The notes: generated from the sequence alone by a model not told the origin. Positions 36,528-47,092 are shown, counted from the first letter of the stretch. The stretch: 62,000 nucleotides of DNA from Phoronis australis (GCA_002633005.1 NMRA01000061.1:1-62000); one strand, 5' to 3'. Program-made: numbers and translations.

Positions 36528-39050
36528 ATGCCAGCGACGCTTTCAAAGGACATGGGGGAACTCGATAACGGTGATGTTAACAGATATTACGCAGAAGTCG
36601 TGAAAATGAGTCGTAAAGACACAAAGCGAAGGGTGGCTGAAGTGATGCCGATAGTTCAAGAAATTTTACAGTACATCAATGGTCGCGACTCACGTTTCGC
36701 AAAACAGCCAGATTGTATCGGGAGCTATTGGCAAGGATTGAAGGTTGAAAAAGCTGATGAGTTTGACATAAATGTCGATGTTCTGGGGTGCCCAAATTTA
36801 GTTCCGACTTTTTCAAAAGAAAAGTTCATAGGCTTCAACAAACACGTCGATGACCCATCGCCGACTTTGAGTGATGACTTGGAGATAGTCCGCAAATTGT
36901 CACCGCTTCCTTCGGCTCCCGAAGGTCATCAGTATATTTACGTAGTTGAAGACGGATGTGGTATGGAGGACTGGACTGTGGGCGGAGTCCTGATACCATT
37001 TCGTATGAAGAGAACCTTTCACCATCTTCTTGTTGAGGCTATCAGGATGCTAGGTCTGCGAGGTATACGCTGTTTAATGGTTTATTGTATTATTTTACAC
37101 ATTTACAAATAAATTGTAATATAAACACAATTTCTGAAAATCGGACACTTTAAGAACTCTCAATTGGGTAAGTGAATGACGCAAGGAAATGCGATCGCAA
37201 TGGTTACTTCGTTGTCAGTCGTTAAAAGACGGCTAACAGACATTCGTAGTTTGTCTATTCATTCTAACATCTATTTGCTTCATTTATTTAGGAAAGGTGA
37301 GGCAAAACAAACTGGTCGCCGGTACTGCTTTAACAGTTCACGTGATGGACGAGAGAGGTCGCATAATTGCTGATGTCGACTTCGCACCAATTCTGAAATC
37401 CGTCGCTGATTTCCCTGTGAGTTGGCCTAAAGATCACGTCGCGTGGCCATCGCACGAAAAGATTCAAGCTGTTCTGGCAAAGCGAACGAGCAGAGTACCA
37501 AGCAAGAATTTCTGCTGGTGGATTTCATACGCACAAGCGGACCACGAGTTGTGCAAAGACATTGATGCCGATGGTGGTTGCCGGAAGCAATGTTTGAGGA
37601 TGATGAAAAAAATGAAGAGTGACGTCTGGTGTTCATCGAGAAAAACTCTTACGTCGTACCACCTAAAGGTAAATCCAAGAGTCCTGCTAGTTAAGGTGTG
37701 CACGGCAATAAGACGTGCACTTACTGCTTTGTTAGGTCATGTGTTGACGTAAAGAATTTCGCTTAATGTGCGCGACGAGCACGGGTGAACGCTTTGTTTC
37801 CTTGAACCGAACCACAGCTTGTGTGCAATTTGATGAGACATTGCTGCCGTTGTTTCACTACCATTACCAGTCCACAATCACCACCATCAACACGTACCAT
37901 TCATTCCATGGCTGCCGCAAAAAAATAAAACAGTAAGAGCGTAGGGAAATGGTGAGTTTATTAATTAACCCCGGTAATTAAAATTATACGGATGAATAAA
38001 GATTTAAATGTGTGCAGTTTTAGTGTTACCAACACCGTTTTTTTAATGATTGTCACGTTTTTCCCCGTGTGTGGATGGGCACAGGCTGTTACAGACCGGT
38101 GCTAATAGCTTTCGGTGCGACGTTGACTGAAGACTGGTTCGAGTTAATCCTTTATTAATCCCGATCGTACGTTCACGAGCCTACTCAAACAAAACGTCCG
38201 ACGTAATGTCTGTTTATGCTCCAGTCAGTGCTGCGAAGCCTTGACTTGTGATGCCCTTCTGAAACACATTCAGCAACTGTTGCACTCGTCGATTCAATAA
38301 CCTGCTGTCTCTATAGCTGGCTCTCTATTGACTATCGCTGTAACTGCTGATTCTCTTCACTGCAACTGAACTGTAATTATCCTGATTAACTTTCTTGAAC
38401 TGACTTGATCTCATCTAACACAAACCCGTGCTTGTGTATTTATACTAGTCTAATGCATTGTTCTGGAACTTTACATCAATTCAAGCCCATTCTAGAAGTT
38501 TCCTGAATCTAACCAATCATTCTACAAACATATACTAGTCTCTAGAATATTCCAGACTGCATTAACCACTGTCATGCTGGAGTCTTCTAGAAAGTTCCAC
38601 ACTATACTGCAGTAAATAAATTACGTCATCACCACTACTAGAAAGTTCCATACTGATCTGTAGTAAACACATTACATCATCATTGTACTTAACTCAGGGG
38701 TCATGCCAATCAAACTGAATAACAAAACAAAACAAAACAATACAACTAATAATACTGTCAGACTATATTCTGACAAAGATAATAGTTACATTTTTGTTCT
38801 TTTATGCTTACAGAACATCCTTTGGTGGGAGTGTCAGGAGCGCCCTCACTCGTGGACCATAGAAAGAGTTGCGTTCAATTTCATCAGCCTAGTTCGTCGT
38901 CTCCATGGCAGCGTCAAGAAAAGACACTTACCCTTATATTTCAATCCTGACGTGAACTTACTTCAGGAAAAATCAGATGGAGAGTTGAAGAAGGTCCAGG
39001 GCAATTTAGAGGAGTTTCTGCAAAATCCTTCGTACTTCATTCAAGTATAG
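36528..39050 (+). CDS. gene D: cGAS-like (Mab-21 family) nucleotidyltransferase
   Basis: Three exons: 36528-37062, 37292-37668 and 38814-39050; 382 aa, all in the standard phases with good splice sites (GAG|GTATAC, AAG|GTAAAT, TTACAG|AAC). Catalytic residues are intact: G65-S66, E78-F-D80 and D208 (ADVDFAPILK). Exon 3 is the C/D type (NILWWECQERPHSW, LPLYFNPDVNLL, end NPSYFIQV), shorter than the A/B type. Gene D is the duplicate of gene C and is the best intact model for it. Intron 2 carries a 725-bp LTR-like insertion and a fragment of another transposon. Likely function: nucleic-acid-triggered cyclic dinucleotide synthesis in the cytosol, inferred from the family. Confidence 0.85.
37912..38026 (-). 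mobile_element. fragment shared with the nested transposon at 40.7-41.6 kb
   Basis: About 115 bp from GCTGCCGCAAAAAAATAAAA to CAGTTTTAGTGTT match the reverse complement of about 41400-41515 inside the element at 40685-41563, with few differences. It is absent from the matching intron of C'. Confidence 0.65.
38051..38775. mobile_element. solo LTR-like insertion in intron 2 of gene D
   Basis: The 725-bp segment starts TGTCACGTTT and ends TATTCTGACA (TG...CA). It is flanked by ATGAT (38046-38050) and AAGAT (38776-38780), a target duplication with one change; the empty site is visible in C' as TTTAATGATAATAG. It contains a TATA-like GTATTTATAC. No coding sequence, consistent with a solo LTR. Confidence 0.65.
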
Positions 39051-39173
39051 GATTTTTTGATGGTGGGACTTACAGATTGTATTATATTTTTGAATGTCGG
39101 CGATCATGTGAGATTGCTGCTGGTCTGGTAAAGTCATCACAAGGACCGCAATGTTGAATATTCGTCATCATTT

Positions 39174-39401
39174 ATGTTGCACTCCAGGCCATCCCCTAAC
39201 AGTACATATACAAGACATGTACAATACAATACACGAGGACACATACGCGCGCACGTGAGCCCATTGGTCGAGATGGGAAGACGTATATCTGTTGATAAAT
39301 ATCTACGTATATGTTCATTATGTAAACAAAGCTCTAGTAAAAATTTTGTGGAAGACGAATTTCACTTCATTTGTGTATGTCCTACTATGATTTGGAAATA
39401 A
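39174..39401 (+). mobile_element. LINE ORF2 C-terminal fragment
   Basis: The frame reads PLVEMGRRISVDKYLRICSL, then CKQ and VEDEFHFICVCP, the Cys-rich C-terminal block typical of a common non-LTR retrotransposon family. It interrupts sequence that is contiguous behind C' (near 24,320), so it is an insertion of about 450 bp. Confidence 0.65.
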
Positions 39402-40279
39402 GATTGCTGCCTAACTTATATTGGATCAACCCAAGTGATTGCTTTATTAAGTTAGTGTTGTGCATTGTTAGCGTATAATAAATTTGCTTGTATTCGGATG
39501 TATATTAAAAGCTCTTTCAATAGCCTCTTTAAAACCTTAATTGCTGAATTTTTAATGTTTTCACAAGACAACTGTTTGGAAATCTGTAACCGTCGATATA
39601 CACCTATAAAAGTAGACAAAAATGTCAGGCTGGTTTTGCTGTTCATCGTTTTTGCGCAAAAAGACGGACGTGTCTCTGGTTACAAAACGATTTCTGCGAA
39701 TACCCATATCAACAACGCCCTTTTAACATGAACTAATTAGATCTGAACACACAGACGTTAATTAGGGTGCTAATTTTAACATTTGGAAATGTATGACCCA
39801 TGTTACCTTGACCCACTATTACTCTCACAAAAAGTACTGGTCACCACTATAACAAGGATTATTTTGGCAGCAGTCACTCCTATAAGCAGAATTCATTGAA
39901 CTGAATACATGACAGTGTTGAGAGAGAGGGAGAGGGAGAGGGGGGAGGGAGGGAGTTGGGGGGAAGTGAGGGAGAGGTAACACTTTTGTTTGCACTAAGA
40001 CATAACACATTAAAGGCAAAGTCAACCTTTTTTCTTGTCACTTTTCGCAAAAATAAGGTTCGTTGATTATCCCAGACACATTTTTCACTTAATTACAGCT
40101 TTTCGTAATTTTATTAATTTCTCGTCTTCTACTCCAGAAGTGACGTTTTGGGAGGCAAGGGTTTCGCGCCAATTTCTTTTCACTATAGTCTGACTGTGAG
40201 AGCTGTCGAGTCAGTCATTGTTCTACCTCGGTTGTGATAAATTCGGTCGTCGTTTGCTTTTGTTTACAAGTCAGTCAAC

Positions 40280-40660
40280 GTGCCACGCTGTTGCAACGTG
40301 CCGGGATGTACTCATTATCGTCTCACACGCGCTTTGGGTACCTTGCGTCACTTTCCGAAGGATGACACATTTCGCCGTACTTCGCTAGCTCGTTCATGTG
40401 AAGAACGCAGCACTACCCGCGTCCAGGCAACGTACAAAGCAGTGGAGGGTTACCGAGTGTGTGGCAAGCATTTTCTGCCGTCATGTTAAGACAGAGATTT
40501 GTACGCTGAATTAATGAAGGTCGCTGCGAAACAACGCCTGAAGAAGGGTACCATACCGTCGCTGTTGATTACCGGCAGTGCCCCGTCGCCAACCCCGAGA
40601 AATGCGTTTTTGAAGCGGGAAGCCTCGCGATCGAACTGTGGCCACAGTGACTGGCACTTC
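40280..40660 (+). pseudogene. THAP-domain reading frame with a nonsense codon
   Basis: From ATG 40280 the frame gives MPRCCNVPGCTHYRLTRALG, LRHFPKDDTFRRTSL and VCGKHFLPSC, a recognisable C2CH THAP zinc finger (C-x4-C ... C-x2-H). A TAA at 40487-40489 follows, but the same frame continues with DRDLYAELMKVAAKQRLKKG and TIPSLL, the usual sequence after THAP domains. The stop is therefore probably a mutation. A further frame change and the nested insertion break the remainder; residual text after it (about 41564-41940, with ITLQWECVAGHSGKWGSSSS) looks like the middle of the same protein. Origin is the Kolobok-like element. Confidence 0.7.
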
Positions 40661-40679
40661 AACTGTCACCCGTGCCTCC

Positions 40680-41568
40680 GAACGCAGTGGCGGATCTAGG
40701 ATGTCACAAGGGGGGCCAACTTTTTGTCCGGCTGTAAGCATTTGCGCAAACTGAACCACGAAACGGAGAACGTGTGGAACAGAAAAAACTGCCACCACAT
40801 AAGCCTCGAACCCACGGTCTGGCGGATAGGAAGCGCGTGCATTACCACTAGACCATCACGACTTCACTACAAGTCTCTTAGAAAGAGACTTACTTATTTA
40901 TGGTCCACAGCGTTTGCGCGCGAAACCTACTTCTTTTTGTAATTCTTATTACACGTTTCATATTTTGTGCCATCAATTCTTAACAAATTTGTCGTATTTA
41001 AAATAGTCTTCAAATGCCCAAAAGACCAAATCCGTTTTTCGTGTTGGCAATAATGACGGGGTTGCTTTGGAAATCGTCTTAAGATAAGGTTTGCCAAAGA
41101 GAGTATTGCGAGTTTCTGAGTGATTCAATAAGGTTTCGATTAAACACATCTTACCAGCAGCTTCTGTTTTTCATCGTCACTCAGATTCCATTTTCTTTAA
41201 AAAAATGATGTAAATTTTCTTCATTGCACAGTGGAGCAGACGACGGAAACGGAGTCGTAGTGCGCAGCGCCACTGCCGGTCGCCTAGGATATCGCGGGAG
41301 AGCCTATACTTAGCCAAAGTTCCGTTACGAATGCGCCGTGTTCCGAATTTGACACTTGAAATTGGATTTGAGCCCCCCCCCTCACCCCCCGCCCCAACAC
41401 TAAAACTGCACACATTTAAATCTTTTTTCATCCGTCTAATTTTAATTACCGGGGTTAATTAATAAACTCAACATTTCCCTACACCCTTACTGTTTTATTT
41501 TTTTGCGGCAGCCAAGGGGGGGGGGGCGGGTCCCCTGGGCCGCCCCCCCTAAATCCGCCTATGGAACG
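40680..41568. mobile_element. nested DNA transposon with GAACG target duplication
   Basis: The 879-bp element (40685-41563) has ends CAGTGGCGGATCTAGG and (reverse strand) CATAGGCGGATTTAGG and is flanked by GAACG on both sides (40680-40684 and 41564-41568). Purine/pyrimidine-rich tracts lie just inside the right end. Fragments of the family are in intron 2 of B (about 17098) and intron 2 of D (37912-38026). No transposase is visible. Confidence 0.7.
40795..40863 (-). repeat. tRNA-derived (SINE-like) segment
   Basis: On the minus strand TGGTCTAGTGGTAATGC (rc of 40839-40855) resembles a pol III A box and GGGTTCGAGGC (rc of 40803-40813) a B box, at tRNA-like spacing. The acceptor and anticodon stems do not pair well, so it is a relic and not a tRNA gene. 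Confidence 0.45.
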
Positions 41569-42319
41569 TACCCCATTGCGTGCAATTCCGGGAACTAGCA
41601 GTGATTCGCCCTGTGCTGTTGTCTCTAGCCCAGAGCCCGTAAGCAGCCCTGCAGCAATGTTGAGTAGTGGGAGTGAATGCAGGCCCAGTTCGACACCCAG
41701 TGAAGAGGACAGTTCGTCATCCAATGAACAGATCGGTGAGCCTAAGTTTGATAAGTTTATTGCGGACTTGTATTGAAGCTATTTAGAAGGTGCCAGATGT
41801 GTGGCGATCGAGGGAGTCACACAGCGGGATGTAAGCAGTTTGGGTGCTCAGATCACCCTCCAATGGGAGTGTGTCGCGGGACACTCGGGCAAGTGGGGCA
41901 GTTCTTCCTCTGTACGTGAGACGACAATGAGTACATCTCAGAACTCAGCAATAGCGTGGCATGTTGACTGACTCGTAACCAAAAGCAAACGACGACCGAA
42001 CTTATCACAATTAGGTAGAACAATGACTGACTCGACTGCTCTCACAGTCGGACTACATGAAAAGAAATTGGCGCGAAATTCCTGCCTCCCAAAAAGGTCA
42101 CTTCCGGAGTAGACGACGAGTAATTAATTAAATTACGAAAAGCAGTAAATAAGTGAAAAATATGTCTGGGATAATCAACGAACCTTATTTTTGCTAAAAA
42201 TGACATGAAAAAAGGTTGCCTTTGCCTTTAACTGATGATTATCATATATGTAAAATAAGATTATATTTTCAGAGGTTCAAATGCTCCATGCATTTACTTA
42301 AAGACATGTGATAATTCGG

Positions 42320-42860
42320 TAATTTGTGTTTTGAAAAAGATGAAAGGGGTGGAGTGACTTGGTTAGGTCAAAATCTAAATTACGTTCTTACAAGACTTTC
42401 AAAATCCGAATACTGTGCTGAAAACTATGCCTTTCTTTCCGTTACATTGAGACCTGTGTTAGCACAGGTGCGATCAGGAATTTTGCCAGTAGAGGTACAA
42501 TTAGGGATTTTTTTTCGGGAACTCCATTAAATGAAAGACTATGTTAAGTATGTAACCAAAATTTAATTGAAGACGAAATACATTTTATGTTCTTTTGCAA
42601 CGGATATGATAGTTTAAGAACAGTTTCCAAGGGAATGCACCCTTCTAGACTTGTTTCTAAATTACCTGGAAGCTCTTTCGACGTTTTTGTTTAGCACTAG
42701 ATTGTCACAGGAATTGTCAATATTGTGTGTAACCGTTTGGATGTTTATTAGTATCAGGTGACCCAAGAGGCTAGGGATGTGCTGCACGTAAAGTTTATTT
42801 ATTTTTGTATTGTATTCTGTGATGCATCGATGTAACCATAACAAATAAATATAATACAAT
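42320..42860 (+). mobile_element. LINE ORF2 C-terminal and 3' end fragment
   Basis: One frame gives LRPVLAQVRSGILPVEVQLG and, after a frameshift near 42,525 and one stop, VCNQNLIEDEIHFMFFCNGY, the same Cys/EDE-HF block as in the fragment at 39174. It ends in an A-rich AACAAATAAATATAATACAA stretch. Confidence 0.7.
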
Positions 42861-43744
42861 GCTTAATAAATTGCAAACTAAATTAGGAGGCCTTCTAAAG
42901 GTTTTCGACCTCCAACAAGTTCTCTTCAGCTTACATAGATTAACAGATGTAAAATAGAAAAATTAATGAGAATGAATATAATAAGCCAAAGGAAGAGGAG
43001 ACAAAAAATTGTGAGATATACTTAAGAAAATACATAAATTGTCGGCTGTATTTAGAGACCACGATCAAGTCTCATGTTCAGACAGGATATAAAATCAAAT
43101 AATGATTGACAGCAATAGGTCACAAAAGGTCACAACGCAAGTGCGAGCGAGTAGTAAAACAGGAAATAGACGCAACGGGAGGCACCGAGGGAACAAAACC
43201 AGCCTGCGGGGCTCAACCGTGGGAGTTTGTTCAACAATGGATGTTCAGCCGCTTAAAGTAGAGTACGCGGTGTATTTCGTGAAATTCATTACACCTTCAT
43301 TCTGCTAGTTTTTTGACTTTTAAGCCTTTTAAAAAAGGATATATGGCGCATTTTGGGGAATCACTGTTGGATGGAATAACCTTGACCAGAGCTATAAAAC
43401 AACAAAATCCGTTGTGTTTTGGGGATTTAATAACAACTCGCTGGGACAGAAACTTTGATTTGTGAATTAGAAATCAGAGTATAACTGAGCAAACTGATAA
43501 CAACAAATACGACGAAAACAACAGGATAAAAGCAGCAACACCAACAACAATAACAACAATCCAAACAGCTTAAAATACTCAAACGGGTGTAAAAGATAAT
43601 GCCAAAACAATGACTGATGACGTTTCACTTTGATATGACACTGAGTCAAACAACATCCTTTGCAAAGTCCAATAAACAACTTCGTTGTTATGCAAATTAG
43701 AAATATATTCAAATTTCCTAATTAAAAAAGTGGAATATCATCAA

Positions 43745-43972
43745 AGAAGGTGGTGGCCTTTTGGAGCACGTGACTGAGTGATGGCCTTTGGGAGCACGTG
43801 ACTGAGTGATGGCCTTTAGGAGCACGTGANCCTTTGGGTGCACGTGACTGAGTGGTGGCCTTTGGGTGCACGTGACTGAGTGGTGGCCTTTGGGTGCACG
43901 TGACTGAGTGGTGGCCTTTGGGAGCACGTGACTGAGTGGTGGCCTTTGGGAGCACGTGACTGAGTGGCCGGT
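43745..43972 (+). repeat. 28-bp minisatellite with eight CACGTG E-boxes
   Basis: Unit of 28 bp (ACTGAGTGGTGGCCTTTGGG then TGCACGTG) repeated about eight times. CACGTG starts at 43767, 43795, 43823, 43841, 43869, 43897, 43925 and 43953; an N at 43830 interrupts the array. The corresponding place before P1 (about 25795) has one copy only. It lies about 0.75-0.95 kb upstream of the P2 start. Each unit carries the palindrome within GCACGTGAC, a bHLH-zip type site. Confidence 0.9.
43830..43830. other. single N inside the minisatellite
   Basis: The 28-bp spacing is broken at the N (18 bp instead of 28), so the true copy number is uncertain. Confidence 0.8.
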
Positions 43973-44579
43973 TCCGTTCCGCCGGGTCACCGACTAAGAC
44001 AGATTGGCTCTCAATGACGACATCCGGCTTATACATACCAATCCAATGTCTTAGCTGACGCAACCAAGTCATTCAGCCAGGTTAGGACCCTAGAATAACC
44101 CGACCTGTTTCTAAGAATTTGTGCGGTACTGGATTCTCGGACCACTAAGTTTGTTGGTTCGAGCTGCATTTATTGGTCTATTCATAGACCACTTATACAA
44201 CAACACTATTGTTTGCTCTTTACACGTGGCATCGTGTTTAATAATATCATCCTCAGCACAATATCCTGAATTATTTATTAGCAATTGGTGACGAAGGGCT
44301 ACAAGTCTTTTGTTAAGGTGTGTTTTCCCCATTTAAGTAAATGAACAATAGGCAACAAAATAATCTAGCGTGACAGACAATAAGCCCGGTCTCTTGAAGC
44401 AGATTTTGAGATTTTGGGCCTCCAGTTGCAATGTGCGTTTATTTTCGCCACCATCGTCATATTTTCGACCTTTAGGTGCACGCGGAAGTTCGTCATGACT
44501 CGGGTAAAACACTGAATGACAAAGAAAGCTGGGAATCGACGTGGCACGACGTGGCACAGCATAAAAGGCCAACGGTTTT

Positions 44580-44637
44580 GGTTTTTCCTACTAGAAACTT
44601 TCCCATGACGAAGAAAAAGTCCTCTTTTCATTTATAA
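44580..44637 (+). promoter_or_regulatory. P2 promoter: Rel-like half site and TATA box
   Basis: TTTATAA at 44631-44637 is a TATA box about 80 bp before the ATG, and GGTTTTTCC at 44580-44588 matches the motif before P1 at the same distance. Upstream, ATAAAAGGCCAACG is also shared with P1. Confidence 0.45.
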
Positions 44638-44718
44638 TCTCCTCTTACCGGAGTCGCTCTCAAACTTCTCCACTGACGCGGCAACCGAAGTAACGCTTGG
44701 ACACTAAACTTATCCACA

Positions 44719-47092
44719 ATGCCAGGGATCTTTTCCAAAGACATGGGTGAGATCGACAACGGTATTTTCAACAAACTCTACAATACCGATGTTAGGACGA
44801 CCAAACAGGAAACCCAATCAAAAATTGAAGAAGTTAAGTCAACCTTAAACAGGGTCCTCCAGCACGTAAATCGTATCGATGAACGTTTTGGGAACTGTGT
44901 CGATTCCGTCGCAGTGAAGAATCCCGGTACTTTCGATATAAAAGTTGAAATCAAAGACTTCGACGTGGTTTTGAATCATGCCAAACGCAGTGTGCCGCTT
45001 GGCGTTGGTCCTACCGGCTATTTGGGCGCAGGACAGGCCAGTGCAGCAACACAGCTGGCACAGGGTACAAGAGTGCCCATCGTTCAATACCCGCGTTTGC
45101 AGAGAAAGGCACCTTCTTGCCAAATCCATTACAGGAAGCACCAACCGGATATAGATGCTTGAAATTGAATGAAGTGCCAGTTTCATTACACAAATGGAAT
45201 AAGTGGCTTGAGGGAGGTATCCTGGTGCCAGAGTTCGTGAGGAGAACTTTTGTCCACCTGGTCAACGAAGCCATAAGAGCCCAAGGTCTGCAAGGTAAGA
45301 AAGATGAAATTGTTTTTATGAGAATTATCTCAGTGTGCATCCGTACGAGTTTGTACACTACGTCTAGTGAAGAGGAATCGGGCTGCCGGATTATAGAGCA
45401 GAGCTGGTCAGAGAGAAATTTGTGGCGGGCAGAATTGCCTTTCGATGGGGTATGTGCTGACAAATTTCATGAGAGCCGCAGAGGGAAACATGGTATCGTC
45501 TTGCATCAAAGGGGAATTCCCCGCTGTTTAGGTGTAAACGTCGAATTCTTATCCGAAGCGATTATCCGAAGCGATTTAATTGTCACTAGTGATTTCATTA
45601 CATTTGATTGTATTTCTTTTTGAACTTAGAGCTGATCAGGCAAAGCGAACTGGCACCAGAAGACACCATGAACTTTCAAGTAATGGATGAACGCGATGAA
45701 TTTCTGGCGAACGTCACTTTCATTCCGGTCTTAAAATCAGTAGCCGAATTCCATCCTCAGGGGGCGCTGATGGATGGAGCAGCATGGCCACCACCAGACA
45801 AAGTACAAGCCATCGAGCGAACCAGAATAGATCTTGACCTGTCGCCAGAATGCAAATACTTTTGGAGGGAGAACTACGCACAAGCAGACGACTTGCTCAG
45901 CGCTAGCATTGATACCGATGGAGGATGTCGCAAACAATGCTTAGAAGTCATGGCAAAAATGAAGAACGACTTCTGGTGTCCATCTACAAAACCAATCATA
46001 AGTGACGACCACTTGAAGGTAATCTATTACGGCATAACATACCGGTAGTATTGTGAAAACGGACAATTTCCGCGAATAAATTTTGAGATAGCCTAAATAT
46101 CTAGTTAATAGTTAATAATGTACTTGATAAAAATGGATATTCCAAACCGCTAGCACCATATAAAATCGAAAATCTTGATTCTGCCATTAACTGTTCGCTG
46201 CGCAGTTGAAATTGGTTAAAGTTGCACACAACTCGCATTTTGTGACACCGAAGAATTGTCCAAAAATATGAATATCATGAATATTGCATTCAAAAATCCA
46301 CAACTATCGATAGTTACCTAATGGCTCGTTCGCCGAGTTTTAGATGGACATCGTTGGTTACTGAGTGACATCTCAGCTGCAAAAGATGCCGTGCTAAAAA
46401 AATTCCATTTGCTCTGAGTTTACATTTGCTTTCCAAAAAGAGCACCGGTTTTTTTTAGAGACACGCCGGAGTGTGTACATAGTTGAGTTCGTCTCACGAA
46501 AGATCCTGTTAAGAGATAAACCGTTTTGTTTTGGTGATTTTATTACAAATCGGCAATCTTTTACTTTTGTCTGCCAACTATTCGCTGAAATTAAAGCCGG
46601 TGACCCTAAATGTTCTGCTATTGTACCGAGAAGCGTTTAGCTGTGTCAACAAAGCGTTAGATTGCGACCGCGGGGTTCCTGCCTTCCATTCCGAGTTGGG
46701 TCTGATCCCAGAAAACGGCTTTTCTCACTTTAAACCCTTATCAAATGTAGGCATCGTGAAAATTTGGAATTCTTATGTCGTGGAAATTGTAGGCTAATGT
46801 TCACCATAAGAAATATTCTTGAAATGTGTTTTTTTAATGTTTTCTGTTGTAGAATGTTCTGTGGTGGGAATGCCAAGCACATCCTGAGCTGTGGGACGTG
46901 GAGCGAGCACCATATTACTTCATCCGTCTCGTGCGGCGTTTTCATAGTTACGTGAAGGACGGAAATTTGCCAGGGTTTTTCAATTCGTCTGTGAACCTGT
47001 TATCTGAAACTCCGCCGCATGGTCTTGAAGCCCTGCAAGAAAAAATAGATGAATTTCAGAGAAATCCCGCATATTTCATGAAAGCCTTCTAA
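44719..47092 (+). pseudogene. P2: divergent cGAS-like pseudoenzyme with frameshift
   Basis: Exon 1 is 44719-45294, exon 2 is 45630-46018 and exon 3 is 46853-47092. As in P1 the GS position is V-D62-S63, the first acidic residue is lost (T71-F-D73), and exon 2 has NVTFIPVLK where active genes have D. Exon 1 is 576 nt instead of a length leaving one extra base, and its reading frame changes between about 44990 and 45095: the frame from the ATG runs into a stop at 45162, while the homologous sequence (FLPNPLQEAPTGYR-like) continues in another frame. Exon 3 is distinct (NVLWWECQAHPELWDVERAP, FFNSSVNLLSETP) and typical for the P lineage. A sequencing error could mimic the frameshift; exons 2 and 3 are open. 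Confidence 0.72.

Larger units (their letters stand above)
40010..42231 (+). mobile_element. Kolobok-like DNA transposon with long terminal inverted repeats and TTAA target sites
   Basis: The element (40014-42227) starts AGGCAAAGTCAACC, and its reverse strand starts AGGCAAAGGCAACC. Inverted homology continues inward for about 270 bp on each side (40014-40290 against about 41955-42227). It is flanked by TTAA on both sides (40010-40013 and 42228-42231), the target preference of Kolobok and piggyBac types. Inside is a THAP-domain reading frame, which fits Kolobok, whose transposases can carry THAP domains. A second transposon of 879 bp is nested in it. No intact transposase core is present, so it is non-autonomous. 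Confidence 0.75.
39051..44579. other. spacer between gene D and P2
   Basis: About 5.5 kb without an intact host gene. It is homologous in patches to the C-to-P1 spacer but enlarged by a LINE 3' fragment (about 39088-39545), a purine-rich tract (39917-39975), a Kolobok-like element with a nested transposon (40014-42227), another LINE fragment (about 42320-42860) and a minisatellite (43745-43972). Confidence 0.65.

Noticed and set aside
40795-40863. A tRNA gene on the minus strand
   Set aside because: A and B boxes are present but acceptor and anticodon stems do not form; better read as a SINE-like relic.
40280-41776. An intact host THAP-domain gene
   Set aside because: It lies between the inverted ends of a TTAA-flanked element, has an in-frame stop, a frame change and a nested insertion.
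43745-43972. Repeat array resembling a CRISPR
   Set aside because: Units are contiguous without unique spacers and the genome is eukaryotic; it is a minisatellite.
44719-45294. A small extra intron in P2 exon 1 to explain the frame change
   Set aside because: No GT...AG pair of sensible length sits between the two frames at the right place, and P1 has a continuous exon there; an indel is simpler.
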